Part shown: positions 40,095 to 50,281 of the stretch, in pieces
Layout of the letters: each line of letters opens with the position of its first letter
How positions within the stretch are numbered: position 1 is the stretch's first letter
DNA from: Prevotellaceae bacterium
GTDB taxonomy: Bacteria; Bacteroidota; Bacteroidia; Bacteroidales; Bacteroidaceae
Reading direction: 5' to 3'
NCBI GenBank assembly: GCA_028723455.1
Contig: JAQYEW010000065.1
Span: forward strand, 1 to 64,000
Length of the DNA: 64,000 bases
Notes under the pieces: model-generated
What the model saw: only the letters and a program-made list of their open reading frames with translations
What the model was told of the DNA's origin: nothing
Database searches by the model: none
Made by a program: the position numbers and the translations under genes

Positions 40095-41516
40095 TTATTC
40101 GACAATAATCTCGCATCCCTGGCGGCTGAGTTCTTTGGCTACACGCAGGATGGCCTCGCGGTGCTCTTCAGCGATGCCCAATTTGGGAAGGTTGATGGTG
40201 GGCAGCTCCAGGGTGTTGGCATCCTCGTCGGCAACGGGCGCGACAATCATGCCTACGGCACTGGTGTTGTTCGTGATGGGGTCGATCAGGATGAAGGCTC
40301 CCGTCTGCTTGTTACGCTTGAACTCGTCGAAGAAGAGGGGCTTGGCCGTAGTGATTTGCACAAGGCCTATCTCGTTGAGCCTGAAGTCCTGTGCCGGCAG
40401 GTGGCTCATCGTGTTCACATCCACGCGGTAGGCTACGTTTCCGATCTGGCAGCGTGTGGTGTTTGTAGTCTGCTTGATATAGAACTGCTTGCCACGGTCC
40501 ATGGCTTCCTCGTCCATCCAAACCAGCATGGCCTGGAAATTACGCCCGATGTGGGGCAGATTGTCGGGATGGCAGATCATCTCGCCACGGCTGATGTCGA
40601 TTTCGTCCTCAAGGGTAATGACGGGGCTCATGGGGCAGAAGGCCTTGGCAATTTCACCCTCGTAGGTGTGGATGCCCTTGACACGGCTGCGTTTCATGCT
40701 GGGCAGGGCCACCACTTCGTCGCCCTTGCGGATGACGCCGCTGGCTATCTTGGCGCAGAAACCACGGAAATCGAGGTTGGGGCGCAGGATGTATTGCACG
40801 GGATAGCGCAAATCCGTCAGGTTGCGGTCCAGATGGATGGGCACTTCCTCCAGAAACTGAAGCAGGGAGGAGCCGTCGTACCAGGGGGTGCGGACGCTCT
40901 TTTCCACCACGTTGTCGCCATCCTTGGCGCTGATGGGGAAGCAGGTGATGTCCTCGATGTCCAGCTGCCGTACCAGCTGCATGTATTCGTCACGGATCTT
41001 GTTGAAGACATCTTCGTTGAAATCCACCAAGTCCATTTTGTTCACGGCCAGCACCACGTGCTTGATGCCCAACAGGCTTGCGAGGTAGGTATGGCGGCGT
41101 GTCTGCGTTACCACGCCGGTGCGTGCGTCCACTAAGATGATGGCCAGGTTGGCCGTGGAACCGCCCGTGATCATGTTGCGTGTGTATTGCTCGTGACCCG
41201 GCGTGTCGGCAATGATGAACTTGCGCTTGTTGGTCGAGAAATAGCGGTAGGCCACGTCGATGGTGATGCCTTCCTCGCGCTCTGCCTTGAGTCCGTCCAG
41301 GAGGAGGGCGTAGTCGATTTCACCCGCACCGGCATTACCCACACGCTTGGAGTCGCGCTCCAAGGCCGTCAGCTGATCCTCGTAGAGTTTCTTGCTGTCG
41401 AAGAGCAGACGCCCGATGAGCGTGCTCTTGCCGTCATCCACCGATCCCGCCGTCAGCAGGCGCAACAGGTCCTTTTTTTCATCGGCATCCAAGAATGCCT
41501 TGATATCCAAATCGTT
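40095..41516 (-). CDS. cysN: Sulfate adenylyltransferase subunit 1 (GTPase)
   Basis: [39 protein letters not shown]; start set near [10 protein letters not shown]. Confidence 0.93.
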   Translation of the reverse strand, partial: NDLDIKAFLDADEKKDLLRLLTAGSVDDGKSTLIGRLLFDSKKLYEDQLTALERDSKRVGNAGAGEIDYALLLDGLKAEREEGITIDVAYRYFSTNKRKFIIADTPGHEQYTRNMITGGSTANLAIILVDARTGVVTQTRRHTYLASLLGIKHVVLAVNKMDLVDFNEDVFNKIRDEYMQLVRQLDIEDITCFPISAKDGDNVVEKSVRTPWYDGSSLLQFLEEVPIHLDRNLTDLRYPVQYILRPNLDFRGFCAKIASGVIRKGDEVVALPSMKRSRVKGIHTYEGEIAKAFCPMSPVITLEDEIDISRGEMICHPDNLPHIGRNFQAMLVWMDEEAMDRGKQFYIKQTTNTTRCQIGNVAYRVDVNTMSHLPAQDFRLNEIGLVQITTAKPLFFDEFKRNKQTGAFILIDPITNNTSAVGMIVAPVADEDANTLELPTINLPKLGIAEEHREAILRVAKELSRQGCEIIVE

Positions 41517-41570
41517 CATTTTCGTTGTTTCGTTGTTTCGTTTTGAGGGGAATCTCCCCAACGGGGTGTT

Positions 41571-42479
41571 TTAGAAGTATCCCTCTCTTTTCTTCTGTTC
41601 CATGCTGGCCTCCTGGTCGAAATCGATGACGCGTGTGGTGCGCTCGCTCTTGGTGGTGGTCATCATCTCCTCTACAATCTCCTCGATATTCGTGGCGTTG
41701 CTTTCAATGGCGCCCGTCAAGGGCCAGCAGCCCAGGGTGCGGAAACGAATCATGCGTTCCTGGATTTTGTCCCTGTATTCGGCGGGCAAGCGGTCGTCGT
41801 CGGGCATGATGAGGTTGCCGTCCAGTTCCACCACAGGGCGCATCTTGGCATAATACAGGGGAACGATGGGGATGTTCTCCAGACGGATATACTGCCAGAT
41901 GTCCAGTTCGGTCCAGTTGCTCAGGGGAAAGACACGGATGCTTTCGCCCTTATGTACGCGGCTGTTGTAGATGTCCCATAATTCGGGACGCTGGTTCTTG
42001 GGGTCCCATTGGTTGAACCTGTCGCGGAAACTGAAGATGCGCTCTTTGGCACGGCTCTTTTCCTCGTCGCGCCGCGCACCACCGAAGGCGGCGTCAAACT
42101 TGTATTTGTTCAGGGCATCCAGCAGCGCCTTGGTTTTCATCAGGTCCGTGTGTACCTTGGAACCGTGGGTGAAGGGGCCTACGCCGGCCTTGAATCCTTC
42201 CTCGTTGCTTTCAACAATCAGGTTCCATCCGTGCTCTTTTGCATAGTTGTCGCGGAACTCTATCATTTCCTTGAACTTCCATCGGCTGTCGATGTGCATC
42301 AAGGGGAAAGGTACCTTGCCGGGGGCAAAGGCTTTTTCGGCCAGGCGTACCATCACGCTGCTGTCCTTGCCGATACTGTACAACATCACGGGATTCTCGA
42401 ACTCGGCGGCTACCTCACGAATGATGTGGATAGCCTCCGTTTCCAGCTCCTTGAGATGTGAAAGATTATAATCCTGCAT
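41571..42479 (-). CDS. cysD: Sulfate adenylyltransferase subunit 2
   Basis: [40 protein letters not shown]. Confidence 0.95.
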   Translation of the reverse strand: MQDYNLSHLKELETEAIHIIREVAAEFENPVMLYSIGKDSSVMVRLAEKAFAPGKVPFPLMHIDSRWKFKEMIEFRDNYAKEHGWNLIVESNEEGFKAGVGPFTHGSKVHTDLMKTKALLDALNKYKFDAAFGGARRDEEKSRAKERIFSFRDRFNQWDPKNQRPELWDIYNSRVHKGESIRVFPLSNWTELDIWQYIRLENIPIVPLYYAKMRPVVELDGNLIMPDDDRLPAEYRDKIQERMIRFRTLGCWPLTGAIESNATNIEEIVEEMMTTTKSERTTRVIDFDQEASMEQKKREGYF

Positions 42480-42492
42480 AACGGAAGATGTG

Positions 42493-43092
42493 TTAGTTTG
42501 TTTTCATATTTTCCATGACGAGCGCTACCACCTGGCGAATGCTCTGCTCCAGCGGTTGGACTCCGGTGTCGATGACGAGGGTGGGGCGTTCGGGCGCTTC
42601 AAAGACAGAACTGATACCCGTGAAGTCCTTTACCTCGCCGCGGCGCGCTTTGGCGTAAAGACCTTTTACGTCGCGCCGCTCACATTCCTCGAGACTCGTG
42701 GAGACGTAAACCTCCTTAAAATCATCCTTGCCGATGATATCGCAAGCCATCCGGCGTATTTCGCGTGTGGGGCTTACGAAAGCAGCCAAGGTAACGATGC
42801 CCGCATCCACAAACAGCCTGCCCACCTGGGCAATGCGCCGGATGTTCTCGCGACGATCTTCGACGGAGAAGCCCAAATCGGCATTGATGCCGTGGCGGAT
42901 GTTGTCGCCATCCAAAATCTGTGTCTTGATGCCCAAACGCGCCAGCTCATGCTCGACGCCCAAGGCAATAGTGCTCTTGCCCGAACCGCTGAGTCCCGTG
43001 AACCAGATCATCATGCCACGCTGGCCTAAAAGGGCTTCGTGCTCCTGGCGAGACATCATCCGGGTATGGATGGGATATATGTTTTCTGCCAT
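42493..43092 (-). CDS. cysC: Adenylylsulfate kinase
   Basis: [38 protein letters not shown]. Confidence 0.95.
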   Translation of the reverse strand: MAENIYPIHTRMMSRQEHEALLGQRGMMIWFTGLSGSGKSTIALGVEHELARLGIKTQILDGDNIRHGINADLGFSVEDRRENIRRIAQVGRLFVDAGIVTLAAFVSPTREIRRMACDIIGKDDFKEVYVSTSLEECERRDVKGLYAKARRGEVKDFTGISSVFEAPERPTLVIDTGVQPLEQSIRQVVALVMENMKTN

Positions 43093-43129
43093 CGTTGTTT
43101 TCCTTGATTATATTATAAATATGTGTGTG

Positions 43130-43137
43130 CAAAGGTA
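43130..43137 (-). promoter_or_regulatory. -7 box (TACCTTTG on minus strand) upstream of cysC
   Basis: Plus-strand CAAAGGTA about 38 bp before cysC ATG. Confidence 0.5.
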
Positions 43138-43270
43138 GCGAAAAAAAAATGAATATGGGCAAAGTGGTGGCTTTTATACTTGCAATACAAGTAGGGGCGT
43201 GCCAAAATGTATTCCACATTCTGACACGCCCTTGGTTTTTTATGTAAGTTTCTTAGATGTGCGTGATGTC

Positions 43271-43543
43271 TTACTTTATGGCAGCCTCGAGTTCGGAACC
43301 GGCCTTGATCTTAACCTGCTTCTTGGCGGGGATTACAATCTGCTCGCCTGTGCGGGGGTTCTTGCCGGTACGCGCGGCACGCTCGGCAACGCTCAGGGTG
43401 ATTACACCGGGAATCTGAACCTTCTCGCCGGCTTTCAAGGCCGCCTTTGTTGCCTCAATTGCAGCTTCGATAGCCTTCTTGGAATCAACCTTGCTCAAAC
43501 CGGCTACCTCGGCAACCTTTGCAATCAACTCAGTCTTATTCAT
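43271..43543 (-). CDS. HU-family DNA-binding protein
   Basis: MNKTELIAKVAEVAGLSKVDSKKAIEA.., NPRTGEQIVIPAKK. Confidence 0.93.
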   Translation of the reverse strand: MNKTELIAKVAEVAGLSKVDSKKAIEAAIEATKAALKAGEKVQIPGVITLSVAERAARTGKNPRTGEQIVIPAKKQVKIKAGSELEAAIK

Positions 43544-43696
43544 AATAGTTCGATTTAATTGTTAATAATTATTTTAATACGGCAAATTTAGGTTGATTTT
43601 GGCGAACATGCAAGCAATCAGGCGGAAAAATCGCTTTTTTTGTGCAAAAAAAGTGATTCTGTGGCATGGGAACTTGTTTTTACGTCTTGGGTTTGC

Positions 43697-43704
43697 TATC
43701 TTTG
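43697..43704 (+). promoter_or_regulatory. -7 box (TATCTTTG) upstream of WYL-like gene
   Basis: Match to TAnnTTTG. Confidence 0.5.
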
Positions 43705-43728
43705 TGTGTAAACACAAAATTTAAAGCC

Positions 43729-44628
43729 ATGATTGTAAACGATCTTCAACGCCTGCGCTGGCAGATTCTGGACGAATGTTTGCGCGATCCCAATACGGAA
43801 TATTTTATGGGCGGACCGAAGGACCGGGAGACGGAAGTGTTGAAAAGCCTGTTGAAGGAAATGAACCGTCGGCTGCGTGCAGAAAACCGTTCGTACAAAT
43901 GCAGCAAACGCCAGTTGCAGTTGGATGTGGCTTTTTTTGAGAGCAAGGGAGCACGTCTGGAACCTCGTTTTCGTCGTGGGCACAAGCGTATCCTGCGCTT
44001 CATCAATTTAGCGTGGAAGAATCCTCTCCTGCGTGTTCCGGGCAGTGGCCCGTTGGCATCGCCCCGCTCCTTGCTTACTTTACGGGAGTGCTCCGATGGA
44101 GACGAATTGGTTTTGCGCCTCGCAGGGCGTGCTTTGGATGAGGTGGGGCAGGAGCATTGGCACGCGACCGTGGAAATAGATGCCGAAACGAAGCGTCTGT
44201 TGTGGTCCTATGGAGGCGATGTCGAGGTGCTGTCGCCTGAATGGCTGCGCCGCGAGATGGGTCAGCAGATGCTGTCCTTAGTGCAACGCTATGCGCGCAA
44301 GGTGAACCCCGAGGAACTGCAAGCATTTGAAAAAGTTTCGGCAACAGAGGTTTCGGAGAAACGTGTAGCGGAGGTGAAGGTAGAACCCCTTGCTCCCGAG
44401 AAGTTGGATAGCGTTGTCGCGGAGGTGGCTCCCGCAAAGGTTGTTCAGGAGTCGCTTCCCATCCCCCCGGCCAAGGAAGAACCTCAGGGATGGTTTGATT
44501 TTGACGATGAGGAGGAGGGCTTCGCCATTGCGCCCCCACCTGCCAAGAAAATGAAGCGGGACAGGAAGAAAGGAGAGGAGAATAAGAAAGAGGAATCACA
44601 GTTGAACCTCTTTGAGGATTTGTTTTAG
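43729..44628 (+). CDS. WYL-domain-like regulatory protein with charged C-terminal extension
   Basis: N-term LQRLRWQILDECLRDPNTEYF; SYGGDVEVLSPEWLRREMGQQMLSLVQRY typical of WYL C-terminal segment; start set at MIVNDL. Confidence 0.6.
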   Translation: MIVNDLQRLRWQILDECLRDPNTEYFMGGPKDRETEVLKSLLKEMNRRLRAENRSYKCSKRQLQLDVAFFESKGARLEPRFRRGHKRILRFINLAWKNPLLRVPGSGPLASPRSLLTLRECSDGDELVLRLAGRALDEVGQEHWHATVEIDAETKRLLWSYGGDVEVLSPEWLRREMGQQMLSLVQRYARKVNPEELQAFEKVSATEVSEKRVAEVKVEPLAPEKLDSVVAEVAPAKVVQESLPIPPAKEEPQGWFDFDDEEEGFAIAPPPAKKMKRDRKKGEENKKEESQLNLFEDLF

Positions 44629-44650
44629 GCTCTTGCGATTCTTTCTATGT

Positions 44651-45157
44651 TTATAGAGCCTTTTCCAATTCCAACAGCCATTGCTTAGCGTCCAGTCCGC
44701 CGGCATAGCCCGTAAGGGATCGGTCGCTTCCGATCACGCGGTGGCAGGGGACGAAGACGGACAGGGCGTTGGCTCCGATGGCAGACGCCAAAGGACGGAC
44801 GGATTTCCTCTTTCCCATGTTTTGTGCCACATGGCTGTAGCTAAGTGTGGTGCCGTAGGGAATCTGAAGGAGTTCGTTCCAGACCGCCCGTTGGAAATCC
44901 GTACCGACGAGTAACAGGGGAATCTCAAGTTTTTCCCGTTTACCCGAAAAATATTCATCCAGCTGTTGGACCGCAGAATCGATAGTCGCGTCGCTACCCT
45001 CGGTATAGATTGCATTCAGTGCCTTCTGCAATCTTTTATCCACCCGTTCGCGCTTTTCCCTCTGCCGCCAATCACATAGGCACAACTGTCCCTCAAAGGC
45101 TCCCAGCAGCAACTCGCCACAGGGAGATTCGTAATGTCGGATTACTATTTTTTTCAT
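44651..45157 (-). CDS. ogt: Methylated-DNA--protein-cysteine S-methyltransferase
   Basis: VPCHRVIGSDRSLTGYAGGLDAKQWLLELE. Confidence 0.93.
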   Translation of the reverse strand: MKKIVIRHYESPCGELLLGAFEGQLCLCDWRQREKRERVDKRLQKALNAIYTEGSDATIDSAVQQLDEYFSGKREKLEIPLLLVGTDFQRAVWNELLQIPYGTTLSYSHVAQNMGKRKSVRPLASAIGANALSVFVPCHRVIGSDRSLTGYAGGLDAKQWLLELEKAL

Positions 45158-45200
45158 ACTTTTTTCAGTCGGCTGTTTGTTTTGTTGCTGTCCTTTTTAA

Positions 45201-45245
45201 AGACAGATGAGCCTAAATGCAAATCTCATTTAGGCTCATCTGTCT
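45201..45245. terminator. 19-bp perfect-stem hairpin between ogt and the glycosidase gene
   Basis: AGACAGATGAGCCTAAATG CAAATCT CATTTAGGCTCATCTGTCT. Confidence 0.8.
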
Positions 45246-45263
45246 CTTGTCGTTGTGAAAGGA

Positions 45264-48200
45264 TTATTTCAACACTTTCTTACCGTTTACCACGTTCACT
45301 CCGCGCTGTAAGGCAGGCAACCTGCGCCCTGCAAGGTCATAGACAGCCTCGTCGGACACATGGGCCGTGGCCAGAAGATTGTTTACGGCTGTGGTTCCGT
45401 TGGTATCCACACCATCAAAGACGAAGACGCTGGAGGCGGGGAGGGTGAGAATCAGTTCCTCGTCGATGTTGATGGGTTGGCCTGTCTTGAGTCCCGAAAG
45501 TACGCTCTGTGTAAAGGATGGCGTAAGGGTGATGGAGGTCTGGATGTAAGCGGGAATGTCCAGTGCCTTGCGCAAGGTGGTGCGGAAGGTTTGGCTGTAG
45601 TTGGCGCCATTGCGGAGGGCAAGCGTAGCTTTCTTTCCATTCCAAGAAGCCCAACCGTAGACGTTGGCCTTTGAGCCGTCCCAGGGATTGCCACCCACCC
45701 AGTGGATGTCAGGCAAAACATCCTTATTGGCTTCCTGCCAGCGGATACATTCAGCCAGGTCGTCCCACAGTTTGCCACCCTGGATGGAGTTCATCAGGGC
45801 GTAGTCGTTGTAAAGTTCCACCATGCCGCTACCGCACGCGAAGGCGCAGCGCAGCTCGTTCAGGACGCTCTTGTAACTCATGTCCTTGGACACGTTTCCG
45901 AAAGTCGAAAGGATGAAACCGTGAGTCATCAGCGTATTGATGGGGCAGATGGGAGAGTTCTGAACGAAATTCTGATAGACGAGGCGGTCGCGGTAGGTAA
46001 TCCAGTTCTCGCGGTCCGAGGTGTTGTTGCCGATGGTGCTGTAGTCGTTCTCCTGGCGCCATACGGCATCGGTTACCTGGAACCAGAAGGGGCTGGCCCA
46101 AGTGCCTACGGTGGTGTTGAAGAAGATGTCGTCCTTTTTCTCACGGATGGTCTTCTCGATAGCGATGATGCCCTCGGCATTCTCGATACCGGCATTGCTG
46201 GCATCGGGACCCACGGAGGAGAACTGGGCGGAGATACCATCGTACTTGAAGAAACGGAAATCGTAATGGTCGATCATGTAGTTGCAGGCATCCAGGAATA
46301 CCTTATAATATGCAGGGTTTGAGAGTTGCATGCCGCCTCGCGTACTCCAGTATGCACGGCGGTAGTCTCCGCTCTTTCCGTAGCCGCCCACGGGACCCAG
46401 CCAGCCACCGATGCCGCTGCCCTGAAGGCGGGCCACGGAGTCGGGTTCAAAGAATCCGTTGGGGAAGTTCTTGTTGAAGGTCCAGGTGCCGTACTGATCC
46501 CATCCGTCGTCCCAGACGAATGCCTTGGGAGCCAGACCGTGTTTGTCGAAGAGGTGGGTCTTCCATTGCTTCACGATGTCGGTACACTGCTGTACGTTCA
46601 TGTTGGCGGTATAGTTGGGGTCGTTGTTGCGGTCGATATTCAGTTCGTACCATGAAATGTAGACGGGATAGGGACGCCAGGGCACTGCGCGCTCGCGCTC
46701 GCTGTATGCCAGGAAGGAGCGGCGGGGCTGACCTTCGGCTACAAGACCGATGACACCGCTTATGGTCCACGTCTCTCCTGACTTAAGTGTTGTGGGGCGG
46801 TACCAAACGCACTCGATGGGCGAGGTTGCGGGTACAGGCAGGTGGAGCGTGTCGATAACGGCGTATTTCAAGGTGATGTTGCCCGTGGAGGTGTTGGCCT
46901 CGGTCTTGTTTTCGCATAAATAACGCATTTTGAACGTGCCGGCATAGGGGACGCGGACAGAATAGGTGTTGTTTTCTTTTCTTATACCCGAGAATCCTTT
47001 GTGATAGTCGCTGACCACAACGCTGTTGTTGGCGTCAAGGAGGTCAAGGCCAACGATGCTCAGCCCGTTACTGCCGCTCTGGTAGACGAACTCTGCCGTG
47101 AGGGTGCCACCGTCAACGGGAAGCGTAATGTCTTGCTGTATGCTCTTGACGTAGGGGTTGGAATACCCAAGCTCTCCAATGCGCAGGGGAACGTTCTGTA
47201 CGACCTGCCAATCAGTGGTCTTCCAGGTGTCGGTCTGGGCGACGTTTTCGACGAAAGTGCTGTTGGAAAGAATCTTGCGTGGAGTGTTTGTGGGGGCGGC
47301 TTTGGCCTCTGTGTTGGGCGGCAGGTCGTAGACCACGAAGGGTGCGGCTACGCGTTTGTTATAAGCGATGGCACCCGTTGACGTGATGGCCTCGCTATGC
47401 GTCTCGACGAAATAACGAACGAGATAATGGCCTGCCTCGGGGATGTTGACCGTGTAGGTGTTGTTCTGTTTTTGGTAGCCAGTATAGCCAATGTGATAGT
47501 CGCTTGCCACGACCGCACCGTCCTTGATCACATCGACACCCACCAGGTTCAGACGGTTGTTGCCGCTCTGATAGGTGAAGGTGATTTGGTTCGCACCGGC
47601 CTCTTTGAATGTGAGGTAGCCTTTCTTTCCTCTTACCTGCTCTTGGGTGAAGCCTAAGGAGCGGATGCCTTGAGGAGTCTGGTTGCCGGGCTCCCACGCG
47701 AAAGCGGCGGCATTCCAGGAGTCGAAGACAAAACTGCTGGCTTCCGTACCGCTCAGGACGCTGTTGACACCCATGGGAGTCTCCAGTCCGGCGAAGATTT
47801 TGTCGCTCAAAAGCACGGCACCGCGTGTGTTGCCCACGCTTTTGGGCGCAGAACCGGCGGCGATGTTGTCCACAGTATGGATCATGGGCGTGATGCTGGC
47901 CATGCTTTGGTCAGCATTGGCTGTGAGCGAAAGCTCGGTACGCAGATAGTGGGACCCGTTGCGCAGGATGGCACGCCAAACGAGGCTGAGATTGCCATAG
48001 GTGTAGTCTGCCTCCAACTGCTTGCCTTCATATTGCATGACACCGCGTGCCTTTGTCGGCTCTGCCGCAAGATTGGTAACACGCACATTACCCAAGGTCA
48101 TATCCTTGGAGGATATGCTTGTGCCGTTGCCCAATTTGATGCGAAACAGTTCGTCTGTGGGTAAAAGATTAAACTCGGGTGATCCCGCGAAATGGAGTTG

Positions 48201-48383
48201 ATTGTCATGGCGCTCAAAACGTGCGCTCAGGAGGTCGTTTCCCACGGTCCAGACATTGTCGGCAGTTGCGATTCTTGCTGTGCCCGGCTGTTGCTGCTGG
48301 GGGAAAATAACACGCTGCGCACTGAGCAAAGAGGCAAAGCTCAAGCCGGCAAGCAGAAGTGTCATTTTTTTGATTTCCTTCAT
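45264..48383 (-). CDS. Large secreted glycoside hydrolase, alpha-galactosidase (GH36/27)-like barrel, with duplicated accessory domain and C-terminal tail
   Basis: Signal peptide; KAFVWDDGWDQYG, FRFFKYDGISAQ; tail AVYDLAGRRLPALQRGVNVVNGKKVLK. Confidence 0.65.
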   Translation of the reverse strand: MKEIKKMTLLLAGLSFASLLSAQRVIFPQQQQPGTARIATADNVWTVGNDLLSARFERHDNQLHFAGSPEFNLLPTDELFRIKLGNGTSISSKDMTLGNVRVTNLAAEPTKARGVMQYEGKQLEADYTYGNLSLVWRAILRNGSHYLRTELSLTANADQSMASITPMIHTVDNIAAGSAPKSVGNTRGAVLLSDKIFAGLETPMGVNSVLSGTEASSFVFDSWNAAAFAWEPGNQTPQGIRSLGFTQEQVRGKKGYLTFKEAGANQITFTYQSGNNRLNLVGVDVIKDGAVVASDYHIGYTGYQKQNNTYTVNIPEAGHYLVRYFVETHSEAITSTGAIAYNKRVAAPFVVYDLPPNTEAKAAPTNTPRKILSNSTFVENVAQTDTWKTTDWQVVQNVPLRIGELGYSNPYVKSIQQDITLPVDGGTLTAEFVYQSGSNGLSIVGLDLLDANNSVVVSDYHKGFSGIRKENNTYSVRVPYAGTFKMRYLCENKTEANTSTGNITLKYAVIDTLHLPVPATSPIECVWYRPTTLKSGETWTISGVIGLVAEGQPRRSFLAYSERERAVPWRPYPVYISWYELNIDRNNDPNYTANMNVQQCTDIVKQWKTHLFDKHGLAPKAFVWDDGWDQYGTWTFNKNFPNGFFEPDSVARLQGSGIGGWLGPVGGYGKSGDYRRAYWSTRGGMQLSNPAYYKVFLDACNYMIDHYDFRFFKYDGISAQFSSVGPDASNAGIENAEGIIAIEKTIREKKDDIFFNTTVGTWASPFWFQVTDAVWRQENDYSTIGNNTSDRENWITYRDRLVYQNFVQNSPICPINTLMTHGFILSTFGNVSKDMSYKSVLNELRCAFACGSGMVELYNDYALMNSIQGGKLWDDLAECIRWQEANKDVLPDIHWVGGNPWDGSKANVYGWASWNGKKATLALRNGANYSQTFRTTLRKALDIPAYIQTSITLTPSFTQSVLSGLKTGQPINIDEELILTLPASSVFVFDGVDTNGTTAVNNLLATAHVSDEAVYDLAGRRLPALQRGVNVVNGKKVLK

Positions 48384-48535
48384 GTCGATAGAGTTAATTT
48401 GTTTGTCAATAGGTCCGATTAGTTCACAAAGATAAGAATTTTATATCATTGTACTGCTTTTGTTGAGAAAAAATTGTAATTTCGCACTATAATTTTGTTG
48501 TCATAAAAAGGAAGACCCCAATAAAATATAAGTCA

Positions 48536-49558
48536 ATGGCAAAGATAGTAACGATGGGCGAGATCATGCTCCGCCTTTCCACTCCCGGACAGTCGCGTTT
48601 CGTACAGGCTGAATCTTTCGATATCAACTATGGCGGCGGCGAGGCTAATGTGGCTGTAAGCCTGGCCAATTATGGTCATGAGGCTTATTTCGTGAGCAAA
48701 TTGCCCACTCATGAGATAGGGCAGGCTGCTGTGAACAGCCTGCGAAGGTTTGGTGTGCATACGGACTATGTAGCCCGTGGCGGAGAACGCGTGGGTATCT
48801 ATTTCTTGGAGACCGGCGCCTCGATGCGCCCTTCCAAGGTGATTTATGACCGTGCCGGCAGCAGCATCGCTGAGGCCAAGCCCGAAGATTTTGATTTTGA
48901 AGAAATTTTCAAGGGCGCTCAATGGTTCCATTGGAGCGGAATTACTCCCGCCATTAGCGATGCCAGTGCCGAGTGCCTGCGTCAGGCGCTGGTAGCAGCC
49001 AAGCAGGCAGGCGTTACCGTGAGTTGCGACCTGAATTTCCGCAAGAAGCTTTGGACGAGCGAAAAAGCGCAACGTGTGATGAAACCGCTCATGCAGTACG
49101 TTGATGTGTGCATTGGCAACGAGGAGGATGCCGAGCTTTGCCTGGGCTTCAAACCCGAGGGTGATGTGGAGGGCGGACAGACGGATGCCGAAGGTTACAA
49201 GAATATCTTTCGTGGCATGAAGGAGGCCTTTGGTTTCAAGTATGTCGTCAGTACCCTGCGCGAGAGCTTCAGCGCTACGCACAACGGCTGGAAAGCCATG
49301 ATTTATGACGGTAATGACTTTTATGTGAGCAAACGTTACGACATCAACCCGATCATCGACCGCGTGGGCGGTGGAGACAGTTTCTCCGGCGGGTTGATTC
49401 ATGGCTTGCTAACCAGGGATAATCAAGGAGAAGCCTTGGAGTTTGCCGTCGCGGCGAGTGCCCTAAAGCATACCATCCCCGGTGATGTGAATATGGTGAG
49501 TGTACAGGAAGTGGAGGCTTTGGTGGGCGGCAGTGCAAGCGGTCGTGTGCAGCGGTAA
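48536..49558 (+). CDS. kdgK: 2-dehydro-3-deoxygluconokinase (PfkB family)
   Basis: GEIMLRLSTPGQSRFVQAESFDINYGGGEANVAVSLANYG, DRVGGGDSFSGGLIHGL. Confidence 0.9.
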   Translation: MAKIVTMGEIMLRLSTPGQSRFVQAESFDINYGGGEANVAVSLANYGHEAYFVSKLPTHEIGQAAVNSLRRFGVHTDYVARGGERVGIYFLETGASMRPSKVIYDRAGSSIAEAKPEDFDFEEIFKGAQWFHWSGITPAISDASAECLRQALVAAKQAGVTVSCDLNFRKKLWTSEKAQRVMKPLMQYVDVCIGNEEDAELCLGFKPEGDVEGGQTDAEGYKNIFRGMKEAFGFKYVVSTLRESFSATHNGWKAMIYDGNDFYVSKRYDINPIIDRVGGGDSFSGGLIHGLLTRDNQGEALEFAVAASALKHTIPGDVNMVSVQEVEALVGGSASGRVQR

Positions 49559-49609
49559 GCCGGACTTAGCTCTCTGACGTAATTTATAAGAATTCAAAAG
49601 ATAACAGCA

Positions 49610-50281
49610 ATGGCACTTTTTGACAAGATAGCAGTACTCAATAAGATACGTGAAACGGGCATGGTGCCTGTTTTCTATGACAAGGATGTGGAGGTTGCCA
49701 AGCAAGTGATCAAGGCTTGCTACGAAGGTGGCGTGCGCGCTTTCGAGTTTACCAACCGCGGTGATTTTGCGCATGAGGTATTTGCCGAGTGCGTGAAGTA
49801 TGCCGCCAAGGAATGTCCTGAACTGGCTTTGGGAGTGGGCAGTGTTGTAGATCCTGCCACGGCAGCCCTGTACATCCAATTAGGTGCTTGCTTTGTCGTC
49901 GGCCCCCTTTTCAATCCGGAGATAGCTCCGATTTGCAATCGCCGTCTGGTGCCCTATTGCCCGGGATGTGGCACCGTGAGCGAGGTGGGCAAGGCCCAGG
50001 AGATGGGATGCGACCTTACAAAAGTTTTTCCCGGCGATGTCTATGGTCCTGCGTTCGTCAAGGGACTGTTGGCACCCTGCCCCTGGACCAAAGTGATGGT
50101 AACGGGCGGTGTGGCTCCCACGAAAGAAAACCTGACCGCATGGATAAAGGCCGGTGTCTTCTGCGTGGGTATGGGCAGCAAACTGTTCCCAGCCGACCGC
50201 GTGAAAGCAGGGGATTGGGCATACGTCAGCAATATGTGTCGTGAGGCATTGACTTATATTCGTGAGGCAAGAGAGAACTGA
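49610..50281 (+). CDS. eda: KDPG/KHG aldolase
   Basis: [80 protein letters not shown]. Confidence 0.9.
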   Translation: MALFDKIAVLNKIRETGMVPVFYDKDVEVAKQVIKACYEGGVRAFEFTNRGDFAHEVFAECVKYAAKECPELALGVGSVVDPATAALYIQLGACFVVGPLFNPEIAPICNRRLVPYCPGCGTVSEVGKAQEMGCDLTKVFPGDVYGPAFVKGLLAPCPWTKVMVTGGVAPTKENLTAWIKAGVFCVGMGSKLFPADRVKAGDWAYVSNMCREALTYIREAREN

